A stretch of 64,000 nt of DNA from Streptomyces sp. NBC_00083 (GCF_026343295.1 NZ_JAPELY010000003.1:310001-374000), one strand, 5' to 3'. Positions 1 through 7,824 are shown, counted from the first letter of the stretch. Numbers and translations: made by a program. The notes: a model not told the origin generated them from the letters alone.

Positions 1-174
1 ATGGCCCACCGGGTTCACCCAGTAGGGGCCCGGGTAGGGCGGGCCGGGGGCGGGCAGGGACCGCGGGAGGGCACACGCGATGGAGAGCGCGGCCGCCAGC
101 ACCGCGAGGCAGCGGAGGGTGCGGGAGCGCGACGTGCGGGAGCGTGTCCTACGAGGGCGTGGCGTGCCGGGCAT
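1..174 (-). CDS. Secreted protein, N-terminal fragment (cut by window edge)
   Basis: Read leftwards from an ATG at 174 there is an open frame of 58 codons that runs off the window. It starts with an Arg-rich n-region (MPGTPRPRRTRSRTSRSR), then a hydrophobic core (LAVLAAALSIACAL), then a Pro-rich stretch ending in PYWVNPVGH. This is a textbook Streptomyces signal peptide followed by the start of a mature protein. The WVNP-x-GH start resembles the mature N-terminus of some glycoside hydrolase family 6 proteins, but that is memory-based inference on a few residues. The signal peptide is the solid part of the call. Confidence 0.6.
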   Translation of the reverse strand, partial: MPGTPRPRRTRSRTSRSRTLRCLAVLAAALSIACALPRSLPAPGPPYPGPYWVNPVGH

Positions 175-567
175 GGGACTCCAAGGATGCCGAACCGGAC
201 CCACCCCTCGCGAAGATCTTGACACCGGGCGCCCGCCCCGCGCCCGCACCCGGGGCCGTACGGGCGAACCCCCGTGCGCAGGCGGGGGAACGGACGAGCA
301 CCCACCACCCGCCGCGTGCCCAGCGCCTCAGCAGAGTCGCCGCAGGCTACGCGCACTCCGTCCAGCCCGTCCGCGTCGTCCCCGTGTCAGGACCGCAACG
401 CGAGGCCGCTCTCCGTGGACGGCGCCTCGACCCGCAGGGTCCCCGCCCTCGATGTCCTCCTCGAAACCGGTGGCGCTCCATGAGCGCCGCCCTGGCTCCG
501 GAGTACGGAGGGGAGGGCGCGCCGACACGAGGGTGTCGTACGCGCGCGCCACGGCCCCTCAACTGGC
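175..567. other. Non-coding gap, no gene seen
   Basis: About 390 bases between the divergent secreted-protein start and the stop of the cyclotransferase-like gene. Open frames here are compositional and show no recognisable family. It must hold the promoter of the leftward secreted gene, but I see no convincing -35/-10 pair. Confidence 0.5.
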
Positions 568-1260
568 CTATGCGGAAGCGCCGTTGGGTCGATCGGTGTC
601 GTCCCGCAGCAACTCGGCGACGGCCCGCTCGGTCCACAGGCCCGCGGTGCCGGGGCACGCCGCCAGGTAGGCGGTCACCGTGTCCACGTCCCAGGCGCCC
701 GCTTCCAGCAACCCCTGTGCGAGATGGCGCAGATAGGCGGCGGAGGGCGCGGTCGGGGCAACCTCGTGCATGCGCCACGGCGCCGTGAAGGTGAGCACGG
801 GGCGGCCGTCGAGCGAACCGGGGCAGATGAGCGTCTCGTACCGGCCCGCGCCCAGCACGGATCTGCCCGCACGCACCGCCTCGCCGAGGTCCAGCTCGCC
901 CCCGGGCTCGCGGTACATCTCCTGCGCCGCGATGTCGGTGAACTGCTCCGCCGAGACCAGATGCGCGCGGGCCAGTACGCGGCCCTCCGCCTCCGGGTCG
1001 TAGAACGCCCGCCCGCCGCGCCACACGGGGGAGCGGGTGGCGAAATAGAGCGCTCCGCGCAGCTCCACCGGCACGGACGCGACGGGAGGCCGGCGGTCCC
1101 GGCACCCCGGGTAACTCCTGGCCGCGCCCGGTGGCCGGCCGCCCGCGATGTAGTGGGCGAGCCGGTCGAGATGCATGTTGGACCCGTAGGAGGCGTACCA
1201 GACCTTGCCGTCCGGGCCGCCGCCCCGGCCGTCCGCCTCACCCGGCGGCGCGTCGCGCAC
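568..1260 (-). CDS. Gamma-glutamylcyclotransferase-like protein
   Basis: Contains the motif VWYASYGSNM, the substrate-loop signature of the gamma-glutamylcyclotransferase (GGCT/AIG2-like) fold, close to the N-terminus. It is followed by about 200 residues of beta-rich sequence and a C-terminal helical part. Family members cleave gamma-glutamyl groups to give 5-oxoproline, but the exact substrate cannot be read here. I chose GTG at 1260 because GGGAAGGG lies 7 bases upstream. An ATG at 1308 would add a Gly-rich N-terminus and has only AAGG two bases away. With the 1260 start, an ATTACC/GGTAAT inverted repeat and a GAGAGCGCTCTC palindrome sit in the leader. Confidence 0.7.
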   Translation of the reverse strand: MRDAPPGEADGRGGGPDGKVWYASYGSNMHLDRLAHYIAGGRPPGAARSYPGCRDRRPPVASVPVELRGALYFATRSPVWRGGRAFYDPEAEGRVLARAHLVSAEQFTDIAAQEMYREPGGELDLGEAVRAGRSVLGAGRYETLICPGSLDGRPVLTFTAPWRMHEVAPTAPSAAYLRHLAQGLLEAGAWDVDTVTAYLAACPGTAGLWTERAVAELLRDDTDRPNGASA

Positions 1261-1292
1261 GGCCCCGCCCTTCCCGCCGCCACCCGCGGGCT

Positions 1293-1304
1293 GAGAGCGC
1301 TCTC
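1293..1304. other. GAGAGCGCTCTC palindrome
   Basis: Exact copy of the 12-bp palindrome that recurs through the window. Here it lies in the leader or extreme N-terminus of the cyclotransferase-like gene. It is the only exact copy that may be outside coding sequence. Confidence 0.8.
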
Positions 1305-1306
1305 GC

Positions 1307-1323
1307 ATTACCTTCGCGGTAAT
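1307..1323. promoter_or_regulatory. Inverted repeat ATTACC-TTCGC-GGTAAT
   Basis: A perfect 6-bp inverted repeat with a 5-bp spacer lies between the divergent cyclotransferase-like and SnoaL-like genes, touching the alternative ATG of the former. It has the size and symmetry of a dimeric repressor operator. The regulator is unknown. Confidence 0.4.
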
Positions 1324-1449
1324 CGCCCCGCCGCCCGCGCCCCGGCACAGTGAGGGACATCGGGACCCGGGCGGCGCACTCCGGTCGGGTCCCGGATCGC
1401 TGAACAGGCAGGCCGTACTTCAGGACGTACCTCACGGAGGCTGATTTCC

Positions 1450-1827
1450 ATGTCGGAGAACCGTTACGAGACCGCCGTCGCCCGCTACTTCGAGGCCTGG
1501 AACGCCGGCTCGGCCGAGGATATAGCCAAGGCCGTCGCCGTGGCGTGGACCGAAGGCGGGTCCTACACCGATCCCTTCGCCGATGTCGCGGGGCACGACG
1601 CGGTCGCCGCCGTGATCGCCGGGACGCAGGCACAGTTCCCGGGATTCGTGTTCCGGCCGCTCGGTCCGGTCGACGGGCACCACCACTTCGCGCGCTTCGG
1701 ATGGGAGCTGGTGTCGGTGGCCGACGGCTCCGCACCGGTCGCCGGCTTCGATGTGGTCGCCCTCGCCGAAGACGGCGGCATCCGTTCCGTCGCCGGGTTC
1801 GTGGACCGCGTACCGCCTACGGCGTGA
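1450..1827 (+). CDS. SnoaL-like / NTF2-fold protein
   Basis: A 125-residue protein with the layout of small NTF2-like (SnoaL/nuclear transport factor 2) proteins: an N-terminal helix (YETAVARYFEAWNAGS), a TDPFADVAGHDAV segment typical of these polyketide-cyclase-like folds, and C-terminal strands. No specific substrate can be assigned. CGGAGG lies upstream of ATG 1450. Its stop overlaps by 11 bases the stop of the convergent MmyB-type regulator gene, so the two end tail-to-tail without room for a terminator. Confidence 0.75.
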   Translation: MSENRYETAVARYFEAWNAGSAEDIAKAVAVAWTEGGSYTDPFADVAGHDAVAAVIAGTQAQFPGFVFRPLGPVDGHHHFARFGWELVSVADGSAPVAGFDVVALAEDGGIRSVAGFVDRVPPTA

Positions 1828-2626
1828 GTGACTGGAGGTACTTCGCCGTCTCCGGGTCGGCCGGCAGGAACGTCTCGATGGCCAGCTCGGAGACGGTGAC
1901 GTCCATGGGCGTGTTGAACGTGGCGATGGTCGAGATGAACGACAGGACCCGGCCCGCGTGCTCGATGCGCAGCGGCAGCGCGAACGGGAACGCCTGCCGC
2001 TCGCCCGGGTCCCCCGGCTCCGCTGCGTGGGTCGCGGGCACGGGGTGGGCGGCGACCTCCTCGTACAGCGCGCGCAGGGCGTCGCTGCGCAACAGCGCGA
2101 TCTGGCGCTCCATCTGCTCCAGGAGGTGGCCGCGCCACTGCGGCAGGTTGCGGATGCGCGGCGCGAGGCCCTCCGGGTGCAGGGTCAGCCGCATCGCGTT
2201 GACCGGCGGGGTCAGCAGATGCCCGGCCACCCCGTCGAGGAGCATCTCGATGCCCCGGTTCGCGGCGAGCACCGTGTACGTCGCGTCGACCATCAGCGCC
2301 GGATAGGGCTCGTACGCCCGGAGCAGACGGTCCATGCCCGCGCGCAGGGAGCTCATCGCCGGGTCGTCGAGCGGGGTCTGCGCGTAGTGCGGGGCGTAAC
2401 CGGCCGCGAGGAGAAGGGCGTTGCGCTCGCGGACCGGCACGTCCAGGTGCTCCGCGAGCCGCAGGACCATCTCCTCGCTGGGGCGTGACCTGCCGGTCTC
2501 GATGAAGCTGATGTGACGGGCCGAGGAATCGGCGCGCAGCGCGAGCTCCAGCTGGCTGAGCCGGCGCTGCACGCGCCAGCCGCGCAGCAGCAGCCCTACT
2601 CCCGTGTCCAGCGCGGCGGTTGTCAT
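1817..2626 (-). CDS. MmyB-type XRE-family transcriptional regulator
   Basis: 269 residues. The N-terminus carries a Cro/C1-type helix-turn-helix (about residues 12-65: RLSQLELALRADSSARHISF...ETGRSRPS). The rest is the MmyB-like ligand-binding domain, seen as YPALMVDATYTVLAANRG and the later HPEGLAPRIRNLPQWRGHLL segment. Members of this family in actinomycetes usually control an adjacent oxidoreductase gene. Here the adjacent gene is the convergent SnoaL-like protein and no such oxidoreductase is next door, so the target is uncertain. Confidence 0.85.
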   Translation of the reverse strand: MTTAALDTGVGLLLRGWRVQRRLSQLELALRADSSARHISFIETGRSRPSEEMVLRLAEHLDVPVRERNALLLAAGYAPHYAQTPLDDPAMSSLRAGMDRLLRAYEPYPALMVDATYTVLAANRGIEMLLDGVAGHLLTPPVNAMRLTLHPEGLAPRIRNLPQWRGHLLEQMERQIALLRSDALRALYEEVAAHPVPATHAAEPGDPGERQAFPFALPLRIEHAGRVLSFISTIATFNTPMDVTVSELAIETFLPADPETAKYLQSLTP

Positions 2627-2641
2627 GGAGCAGACAGTAAC

Positions 2642-4063
2642 TCAGGCAGTGACACGCTCCGGTGCCGCGACCTCGCCCGCGCTCGTGCTCCGCTCCGGCC
2701 GGCCGGCGAGGCGGCGCCGGACCAGCCAGCCCGCGAGGACCGCGCAGGCGGCGACCGAGTACGCCACCCGTGCCATCGGGAAGTCTCCCGACGCCTTGGC
2801 CACGACATAGGTGCACGCTCCCGCCATGGCGAGGGTGAGCCACTCCCACCGCCCGTCCAGCGCGACGAGGGCGACCACGAGCAGCGCGTACCAGGAGTAT
2901 CCGGGGGTGAGCAGCAGGAAGGCCCAGCCGAACAGCAACAGGGCGCCCGACCAAGGGCGTTCGGCGTAGCCGCGCCACATCACGTACCCCGTCACCGCGG
3001 CCAGCGCGATCAGGGCGACCGGCAGGCCCCAGCTGTCGGGCAGCACCATCCGGATGAGCGCGAACCGGCCCTGCCCCGTCGGATCGTCGTACCCCTCCTC
3101 CTCGGTGTAGCCGCTGAGGTAGCCGAGCACGGAGGAGTGCGAGGCGAGGACGTAGGGGAGGTAGGAGAGCGCGACGGTCGCGGTGGTCGACAGCAGTACG
3201 GTGACCGGCCGTTTGCGCAGCACTGCGGGCAGCACCATCGCGGGCAGCATCTTGACGGCGACCCCCGCGCCGATCAGCGCCCCGCCCGCCGCGGCGCGCA
3301 GTCGCCCGACGGCGCGGCCGCCGGTGAGCGCGGCGAGCCCCGCGACGGTCATCAGCACGGCCAGGACGTCGACATGGGCGTTGTTGACCGCCTCCAGGGG
3401 CACGGCGGGACACCACGCCCAGAACGCGGCGCCGGACACGTCGCCGGGCGCGCCGTCCCGGCCGCGCCTGCGCAGGACGCGCACGAGAACGAGGGTGGTG
3501 CCGACCGCGAAGAGCGCGCCGCCGATCTGCAGTGGCTTGAGGCGGGCCCCGCCGGGCGAGATCTCATCCACCACGAGGTAGTACGCCTCGGCGACCGGCG
3601 GGTAAATGGTGTGCACGGCGGGCCTGTTGAGGCGGGTGCAGCCGCCGTCGACCCGGGCGCGCTCGGGGCGCGCACACTGCGCGCGGCTGGTGGGGAAGAG
3701 CCAGGGGTCACGCAGCCGGGCCAGCCGGGGATCGCCCGGCGCATAGTCGTACGGGGAGATTCCGGCGGCCTGCACCCGCCCGTCCCAGGCGTACCGGTAG
3801 GCATCGGTGCTGGTGCGCGGGGGAGCGAGCAGGCCGGTCGCGGCGACGGCGATCCCGCCCGCGACGATCAGCGCCGCGCGGTGGCGGGCCGGCACCTTGC
3901 GCACCGACCAGGCGGTGACGGCGAACAGCGCCCAGGCCGCCGCGTACCACCACGAGAGGCCGGCCGGATCGAGCCGGAACCCGTCCTTGAGGACGGTGAA
4001 GGCGAGCACGGTGGTGAGCGCGGCGAGCAGGACGGCGGTGCATACGGTACGTCGATGGGTCAC
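2642..4063 (-). CDS. GT-C fold polytopic membrane glycosyltransferase (GT87-like)
   Basis: 473 residues with about ten or more hydrophobic segments. A loop after the first three segments contains TDAYRYAWDGRVQAAGISPY, the acidic/aromatic loop typical of polyprenyl-phosphate-mannose-dependent GT-C enzymes. Later comes EAVNNAHVDVLA, also typical. Such enzymes transfer a sugar from a lipid carrier to an acceptor on the outer face of the membrane. GTG at 4063 has GAGG 8 bases upstream. A 15-bp sequence in its upstream region is repeated exactly before the molybdopterin oxidoreductase gene, which suggests joint control. The acceptor is unknown. Confidence 0.75.
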   Translation of the reverse strand: MTHRRTVCTAVLLAALTTVLAFTVLKDGFRLDPAGLSWWYAAAWALFAVTAWSVRKVPARHRAALIVAGGIAVAATGLLAPPRTSTDAYRYAWDGRVQAAGISPYDYAPGDPRLARLRDPWLFPTSRAQCARPERARVDGGCTRLNRPAVHTIYPPVAEAYYLVVDEISPGGARLKPLQIGGALFAVGTTLVLVRVLRRRGRDGAPGDVSGAAFWAWCPAVPLEAVNNAHVDVLAVLMTVAGLAALTGGRAVGRLRAAAGGALIGAGVAVKMLPAMVLPAVLRKRPVTVLLSTTATVALSYLPYVLASHSSVLGYLSGYTEEEGYDDPTGQGRFALIRMVLPDSWGLPVALIALAAVTGYVMWRGYAERPWSGALLLFGWAFLLLTPGYSWYALLVVALVALDGRWEWLTLAMAGACTYVVAKASGDFPMARVAYSVAACAVLAGWLVRRRLAGRPERSTSAGEVAAPERVTA

Positions 4064-4117
4064 CCCGCGAGCCTCGCAGCTCGCGGCCCCGAAGCGGTGC
4101 AGGCCACCCCCGCCGTC

Positions 4118-4134
4118 CGCGAACCGTAAGGTTC
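4118..4134. promoter_or_regulatory. Repeated regulatory motif, copy 1
   Basis: CGCGAACCGTAAGGT followed by TC. The inner GAACC-GTAA-GGTTC is an inverted repeat. The first 15 bases recur exactly at 4765-4779. This copy lies about 55 bases upstream of the leftward membrane glycosyltransferase start. Confidence 0.5.
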
Positions 4135-4173
4135 ACGCGGACGCGCGGAAGCGGCCCGCGCCGCCCGCGCGTG

Positions 4174-4563
4174 TTACTGCCAGCCGCCGTAGGGGACGGT
4201 CAGCAGTTCCAGCCAGTGGCCCGAAGGGTCGGGGAAATAGACCCCGCGACCGCCGTCATTGTGATTGATCTCGTTCGGGTGCTTGCGATGCGGATCCGCG
4301 AAGAACGGAAGCTTCAATTCCGTAATGCGCTCGAATGCCGCGTCGAACACCTCGTCGGAGACGAGGAAGGCGTAATGCTGGGATGCGATCTCGACGCCTT
4401 CGGGCACGGTCGCGAAGTCGAGAGTGACTCCGTTGCTGGTCACGACGGGGACGAACGGTCCCCATTCCTTGCCGGCCTCAAGGCCGAGCATATTCGCCAG
4501 GAATTCGGCGGACGCCCGGTTGTCCCGGGATCCGACAATGGTGTGATTCAACTGTACTGACAC
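4174..4563 (-). CDS. VOC-family (glyoxalase/bleomycin-resistance fold) protein
   Basis: 129 residues. The start NHTIVGSRDNRASAEF, the middle SQHYAFLVSDE and the C-terminal GRGVYFPDPSGHWLELL match one complete vicinal-oxygen-chelate module. Metal-binding candidates are His in NHTIV, His in SQHYAF and Glu in HWLELL. GTG at 4563 has GGAGG eight bases upstream. The gene stands alone. Its codon use is less GC-biased than its neighbours (repeated ATT, AAT, GAA, TTG), which hints at a different history. The substrate cannot be predicted. Confidence 0.85.
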   Translation of the reverse strand: MSVQLNHTIVGSRDNRASAEFLANMLGLEAGKEWGPFVPVVTSNGVTLDFATVPEGVEIASQHYAFLVSDEVFDAAFERITELKLPFFADPHRKHPNEINHNDGGRGVYFPDPSGHWLELLTVPYGGWQ

Positions 4564-4764
4564 GGTGGAATGCCTCCATCGGGCATCTCACAGACACCTC
4601 CATGTCTCACCCGGTCGGTGACCGACACGCGATGCTGCCCGAAGATCCTAACCATGTTCCGCCGGACCTGTCACCGTATTGTTCGCGCCATCGCATTCCT
4701 TTCCGGACGCGTCCCAAGGCGTGATCGGCGGCTCGCCCCGGCGCATGGTCCAAGGGGTGGCGTT

Positions 4765-4779
4765 CGCGAACCGTAAGGT
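4765..4779. promoter_or_regulatory. Repeated regulatory motif, copy 2
   Basis: Exact 15-bp repeat (CGCGAACCGTAAGGT) of the motif at 4118. It lies 44 bases before the ATG of the molybdopterin oxidoreductase gene. GAACC could be the -35 element of an ECF-type promoter, or the whole could be a repressor site. Confidence 0.5.
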
Positions 4780-4823
4780 GTCGGACCACCCGGAACGGGG
4801 GTCCGCCGGGGTGGGATGGAGCC

Positions 4824-5966
4824 ATGAAGCCACGACTTCCCGCAGTGCGGCCACCCGCCTTCCGGGGCCGACTGCACGACGCGCGCACAGCGACCTCGAT
4901 CGGCCGCTGGCTGGGTGCCGCGATCGCGGTCTGCTTCGGCACCGGACTGATCAGTCACTACCTCCAGCACCAGCCCGGCTGGCTGGTGGACGTCCTGCCC
5001 AGCAGGCCCGTCTGGGGGTACCGGCTCAGCCAGGGCCTGCACGTGGCTTCCGGCATCGCCGCGATCCCGCTGCTCCTCGCCAAGTTGTGGACGGTCTATC
5101 CGCGGCTGTTCGCCTGGCCGCCCGTGCGGTCCGTGCGCCACGCCCTGGAGCGGCTCTCGGTCGCCGTCCTCGTCGCGGGCGCCGTCTTCGAACTGTTCAC
5201 CGGCCTCCTGAACACGGTGCAGTGGTATCCCTGGCCGTTCTCCTTCGTGCCGGTGCACTTCGCCGTCGCCTGGCTCCTGGCCGGCGCCCTCATGCTGCAC
5301 ATCGCCGTCAAGTACCCTGAAATCAAAGCGCATTGGGGAGCCCGGTCGCCGGGCACCCTGGAGCTGCCGGCCGCCGACGGGCCCGACCGGCGCTCCCTGC
5401 TGACCGGCGTGGCCGCCGCCGTCGGCGCCGTCACCCTCACCACCGTCGGCCAGGCCCTCACCCCCCTGAAGTTCTTCGACGTCCTCGCGCCGCGCCACCC
5501 CGACTACGGAGCCGAGGGGCTGCCCGTCAACCGGAGCGCGCGGGCCGCCGGAACCACCCATGTCGACATCGCCGCCTACCGGCTGAGCGTCATGGGCCCC
5601 CGCCCCTACGTCCTCACCTTCGACGAACTGTCCGCGCTCACCCAGCACGAATCCGTCCTGCCCATCGCCTGCGTCGAAGGCTGGAGCAAGTCCGCCCACT
5701 GGACCGGCGTACGCATGATCGACCTGCTGCGCCGGGCCGGCGCCCCACCGGACGCCCGGGTACGGGTGGTCTCCCTGGAGCAGTACGGCGCCTACCGGAC
5801 GATGGAGATGGGCCGCGACTACGCCCACGACCCGCTGACCCTGCTCGCCCTGAAGCTCAACGGCCAGACCCTCACCGCGGACCACGGCTACCCCGCCCGC
5901 ATCATCGCCCCCAACCGCCCCGGAGTCCTCCAGACCAAGTGGGTCACCCGCCTGGAGGTGATGTGA
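4824..5966 (+). CDS. Cytochrome b-like membrane domain fused to a sulfite-oxidase-type molybdopterin domain
   Basis: 380 residues. The first ~170 residues contain four hydrophobic helices with conserved His (for example ISHYLQH, GLHVASG, FVPVHFAVAW, MLHIAVKY), as in a cytochrome b561-like haem anchor. After a DRRSLLTG hydrophobic segment, a molybdopterin oxidoreductase domain follows. It includes PIACVEGWSKSAHWTGV, with the Cys that ligates Mo, and a C-terminal PNRPGVLQTKWV. The single-chain layout suggests electrons pass between the Mo centre outside the membrane and a membrane haem or quinone. ATG 4824 has GGATGGAGCC upstream. It is translationally coupled to the next gene through TGATG. 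Confidence 0.85.
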   Translation: MKPRLPAVRPPAFRGRLHDARTATSIGRWLGAAIAVCFGTGLISHYLQHQPGWLVDVLPSRPVWGYRLSQGLHVASGIAAIPLLLAKLWTVYPRLFAWPPVRSVRHALERLSVAVLVAGAVFELFTGLLNTVQWYPWPFSFVPVHFAVAWLLAGALMLHIAVKYPEIKAHWGARSPGTLELPAADGPDRRSLLTGVAAAVGAVTLTTVGQALTPLKFFDVLAPRHPDYGAEGLPVNRSARAAGTTHVDIAAYRLSVMGPRPYVLTFDELSALTQHESVLPIACVEGWSKSAHWTGVRMIDLLRRAGAPPDARVRVVSLEQYGAYRTMEMGRDYAHDPLTLLALKLNGQTLTADHGYPARIIAPNRPGVLQTKWVTRLEVM

Positions 5967-6376
5967 TGCGCGTCGTTCTCGGCGCGGCCGGGCTCGCCCT
6001 CATGGCCGCCGGCGGACTGCTGGTATGGGACCAGGCCACACACTGGGACGTACTCATCTGGCTCGCCGGAGCCGTCGTCCTGCACGACGGCATCATCGGG
6101 CCGCTGGTCATCGCGGTGGCCCTGCTCTCCGGTGGCCTCGCCAACCGGGGCCTGGTGCGCGGCACGCTGATGACCGGCGGCTGCCTCGTCCTGATCGCGC
6201 TCCCGCTCCTGCTGCGCCCCCTCCCCACGAACAACCCGTCGGTGCTGCCGCTCAACTACGCGCGGGGCCTGCTGATCTCGCTCGCCGTGGTCGCCGTACT
6301 CGCCGTACTGCTCGGCGTCGTCCGGTGGGCCCGGCGCAGGCACGCCGGCCACGAGGCCGGCGCCCCGGAGGGCTGA
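5966..6376 (+). CDS. Small integral membrane protein, partner of the molybdopterin oxidoreductase
   Basis: 136 residues with four hydrophobic segments (MRVVLGAAGLALMAAG..., VVLHDGIIGPLVIAVAL, LVLIALPLLL, LISLAVVAVLAVLLGVV). Its ATG overlaps the TGA of the oxidoreductase gene (TGATG), so the two are co-translated. No enzyme motif is visible. It is probably an accessory or anchor subunit, which is inference from coupling alone. Confidence 0.75.
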   Translation: MRVVLGAAGLALMAAGGLLVWDQATHWDVLIWLAGAVVLHDGIIGPLVIAVALLSGGLANRGLVRGTLMTGGCLVLIALPLLLRPLPTNNPSVLPLNYARGLLISLAVVAVLAVLLGVVRWARRRHAGHEAGAPEG

Positions 6377-6400
6377 GGCGGCCGGATCCCGCCCTTTCGC

Positions 6401-7267
6401 TCAGCCCGCGTCCGGCTCCGCCGTATCCGGCGGCTCCGCGCTCCCCACCGCGTCCGCCGCCTCGGCCCGCATCGGCTCCGCCGCCTCCCACACGCTCTGG
6501 AAGGCCAGCCGCAGGCAGGCGGCGAGCGCCGGGTGCTCGATGTAGAGCGCGGTCGTCGCGCCGGTCCCGGCGACCGGGTCCGGCATGTCGCACAGCACCA
6601 ACGACGCGTCGGCGATGACCAGTTTGAGCGGCAGCCGCTGTGCGAAACGCGCCTCCTCACCGGCCTCGGCGAAGCGCCGCACATTCTCCAGGACCTCCTC
6701 GTCCGCGAGCGCGTCGTGCGTGTACACCGCGCGCACCGTACCCTTGGCGCGCCGGAGCCGCCGAGTGGCCTTGATCCCGGAGGTGTTGGCGGCCGGCGCG
6801 ACGAACGGAGGCATGCAGAAACTGAGCAGTTCGGAGTCGGCCTGTTCCTGGATGTCCGCGAAACGCTCCGCGATCTGGCGCGGATCACGCAGCACTTCGA
6901 TGTAGTCGAGCGGGTCGGTGTGCGCCCGCCCGTCCGACCACAGCGGCAACAGGAGCGACGTCAGGCTCGTCGACACCTTCTCCAGCCGTTCCAGGGACTC
7001 CCTCTGACGGTTCATCAGGCGGGTCAGGGCGAGCTCGGGGGCGACCGCCGTGAACGTCGTGACGCGCCCCCGGTGGGCCACGGCCAACTGGGCGCGGACC
7101 AGCTTGTCGAGCACGTCGTAGATGCGCTGGCGCGGCACCTCCGCCTCCCGCGCCACCTGCGCCGCGGTGTAGGAGTCGCGCCTGACGAGCGCGAGGTAGA
7201 CCCGAGCCTCGTACCGCGAAAGCCCCAGCTCGACCAGGGAGCCGACCGACTCCTCATCCGGCTCCAT
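6401..7267 (-). CDS. TrmB-family transcriptional regulator
   Basis: 288 residues. Residues ~10-70 form a winged helix typical of TrmB (LVELGLSRYEARVYLALVRR... EVPRQRIYDVLDKL). This is followed by a coiled region and a C-terminal effector-like domain (LRDPRQIAERF... DASLVLCDMPDP). TrmB proteins usually sense sugars or metabolites. I chose ATG 7267. A better Shine-Dalgarno (AGGAGG) precedes an out-of-frame ATG at 7289 that opens an 11-codon upstream frame overlapping this start. It is divergent from the secreted S53 peptidase gene, which could be a target. Confidence 0.85.
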   Translation of the reverse strand: MEPDEESVGSLVELGLSRYEARVYLALVRRDSYTAAQVAREAEVPRQRIYDVLDKLVRAQLAVAHRGRVTTFTAVAPELALTRLMNRQRESLERLEKVSTSLTSLLLPLWSDGRAHTDPLDYIEVLRDPRQIAERFADIQEQADSELLSFCMPPFVAPAANTSGIKATRRLRRAKGTVRAVYTHDALADEEVLENVRRFAEAGEEARFAQRLPLKLVIADASLVLCDMPDPVAGTGATTALYIEHPALAACLRLAFQSVWEAAEPMRAEAADAVGSAEPPDTAEPDAG

Positions 7268-7289
7268 GCGCGTCCCCGTCCGGCTCCAT
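7254..7289 (-). CDS. Possible 11-codon upstream open frame (leader peptide)
   Basis: ATG at 7289 is preceded by AGGAGG and encodes MEPDGDAHGAG before TGA, which lies 13 bases inside the TrmB gene. Its first 11 bases (ATGGAGCCGGA) are repeated exactly 22 bases on, at the TrmB start itself, so the leader looks like a short duplication of the gene start. It may couple or limit TrmB translation. It could also be chance. Confidence 0.3.
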   Translation of the reverse strand: MEPDGDAHGAG

Positions 7290-7824
7290 GTACGTCCTCC
7301 TCTGATCGATGCCCGCCACCGTATACACCCATCCCCGGCTCTGAGCAGTCCTGTGATCCTCGGGGAATCAGACGGACGGCCCGACCGGTGATCCATCCCT
7401 TTTCGAGGGCAAGGCTTTGCCTGGGGCTTGCCTCAGCCTGTTGTCGCCCCCGGCCGCCCTCGCTACCTTCGTCCCTGCCACCACGTGAGCGGGTGGCAGT
7501 TTTCACGAAGCGCCACTGTCATGCACTGGTCAGGCACAGCCGCTTCCGCCGATCCTGTGCGTACCCGTTCTGATCAGCCGTTTCCGATCAGTACGCCCCT
7601 GTCACTCCGCGCTGCTCAACCGCGTATCCCCACCGCGTCGTTCCGCGACGAGGCGCTCGACACGCGGCGCTCGGCACGTGCTGGTCACGTGCACGCACCC
7701 GCACCGCCCCACGTCCGGCACACGTCATGCCGGACGCGCCGGATCCGCGCCGCAGCACAGCCGCACCCCAGTACCTCCCGTCTGCCGCGATCCGGCGAAT
7801 CAACCCCCCATGGAGGGCAGTTCC
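7290..7824. other. Divergent intergenic region TrmB / S53 peptidase
   Basis: About 530 bases with less GC than the genes. It contains a CTGCCACC/GGTGGCAG hairpin followed by TTTTC at 7475-7503 and a CTGATC...GATCAG inverted repeat near 7570-7592. It should contain the promoter and a long leader of the peptidase gene. No coding frame here is convincing. Confidence 0.5.
7475..7503 (+). terminator. Terminator-like hairpin in the peptidase leader
   Basis: CTGCCACC ... GGTGGCAG (8-bp arms, 9-bp loop) followed directly by TTTTC on the plus strand. It stands about 320 bases before the peptidase start and well beyond the TrmB start, so it is either an attenuator in the leader or an operator. Confidence 0.4.

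Noticed and set aside
1563..3416. 617-codon frame on the minus strand overlapping the MmyB-type regulator and glycosyltransferase
   Set aside because: Runs across three real genes in another frame; Arg/Ala-rich with no motif.
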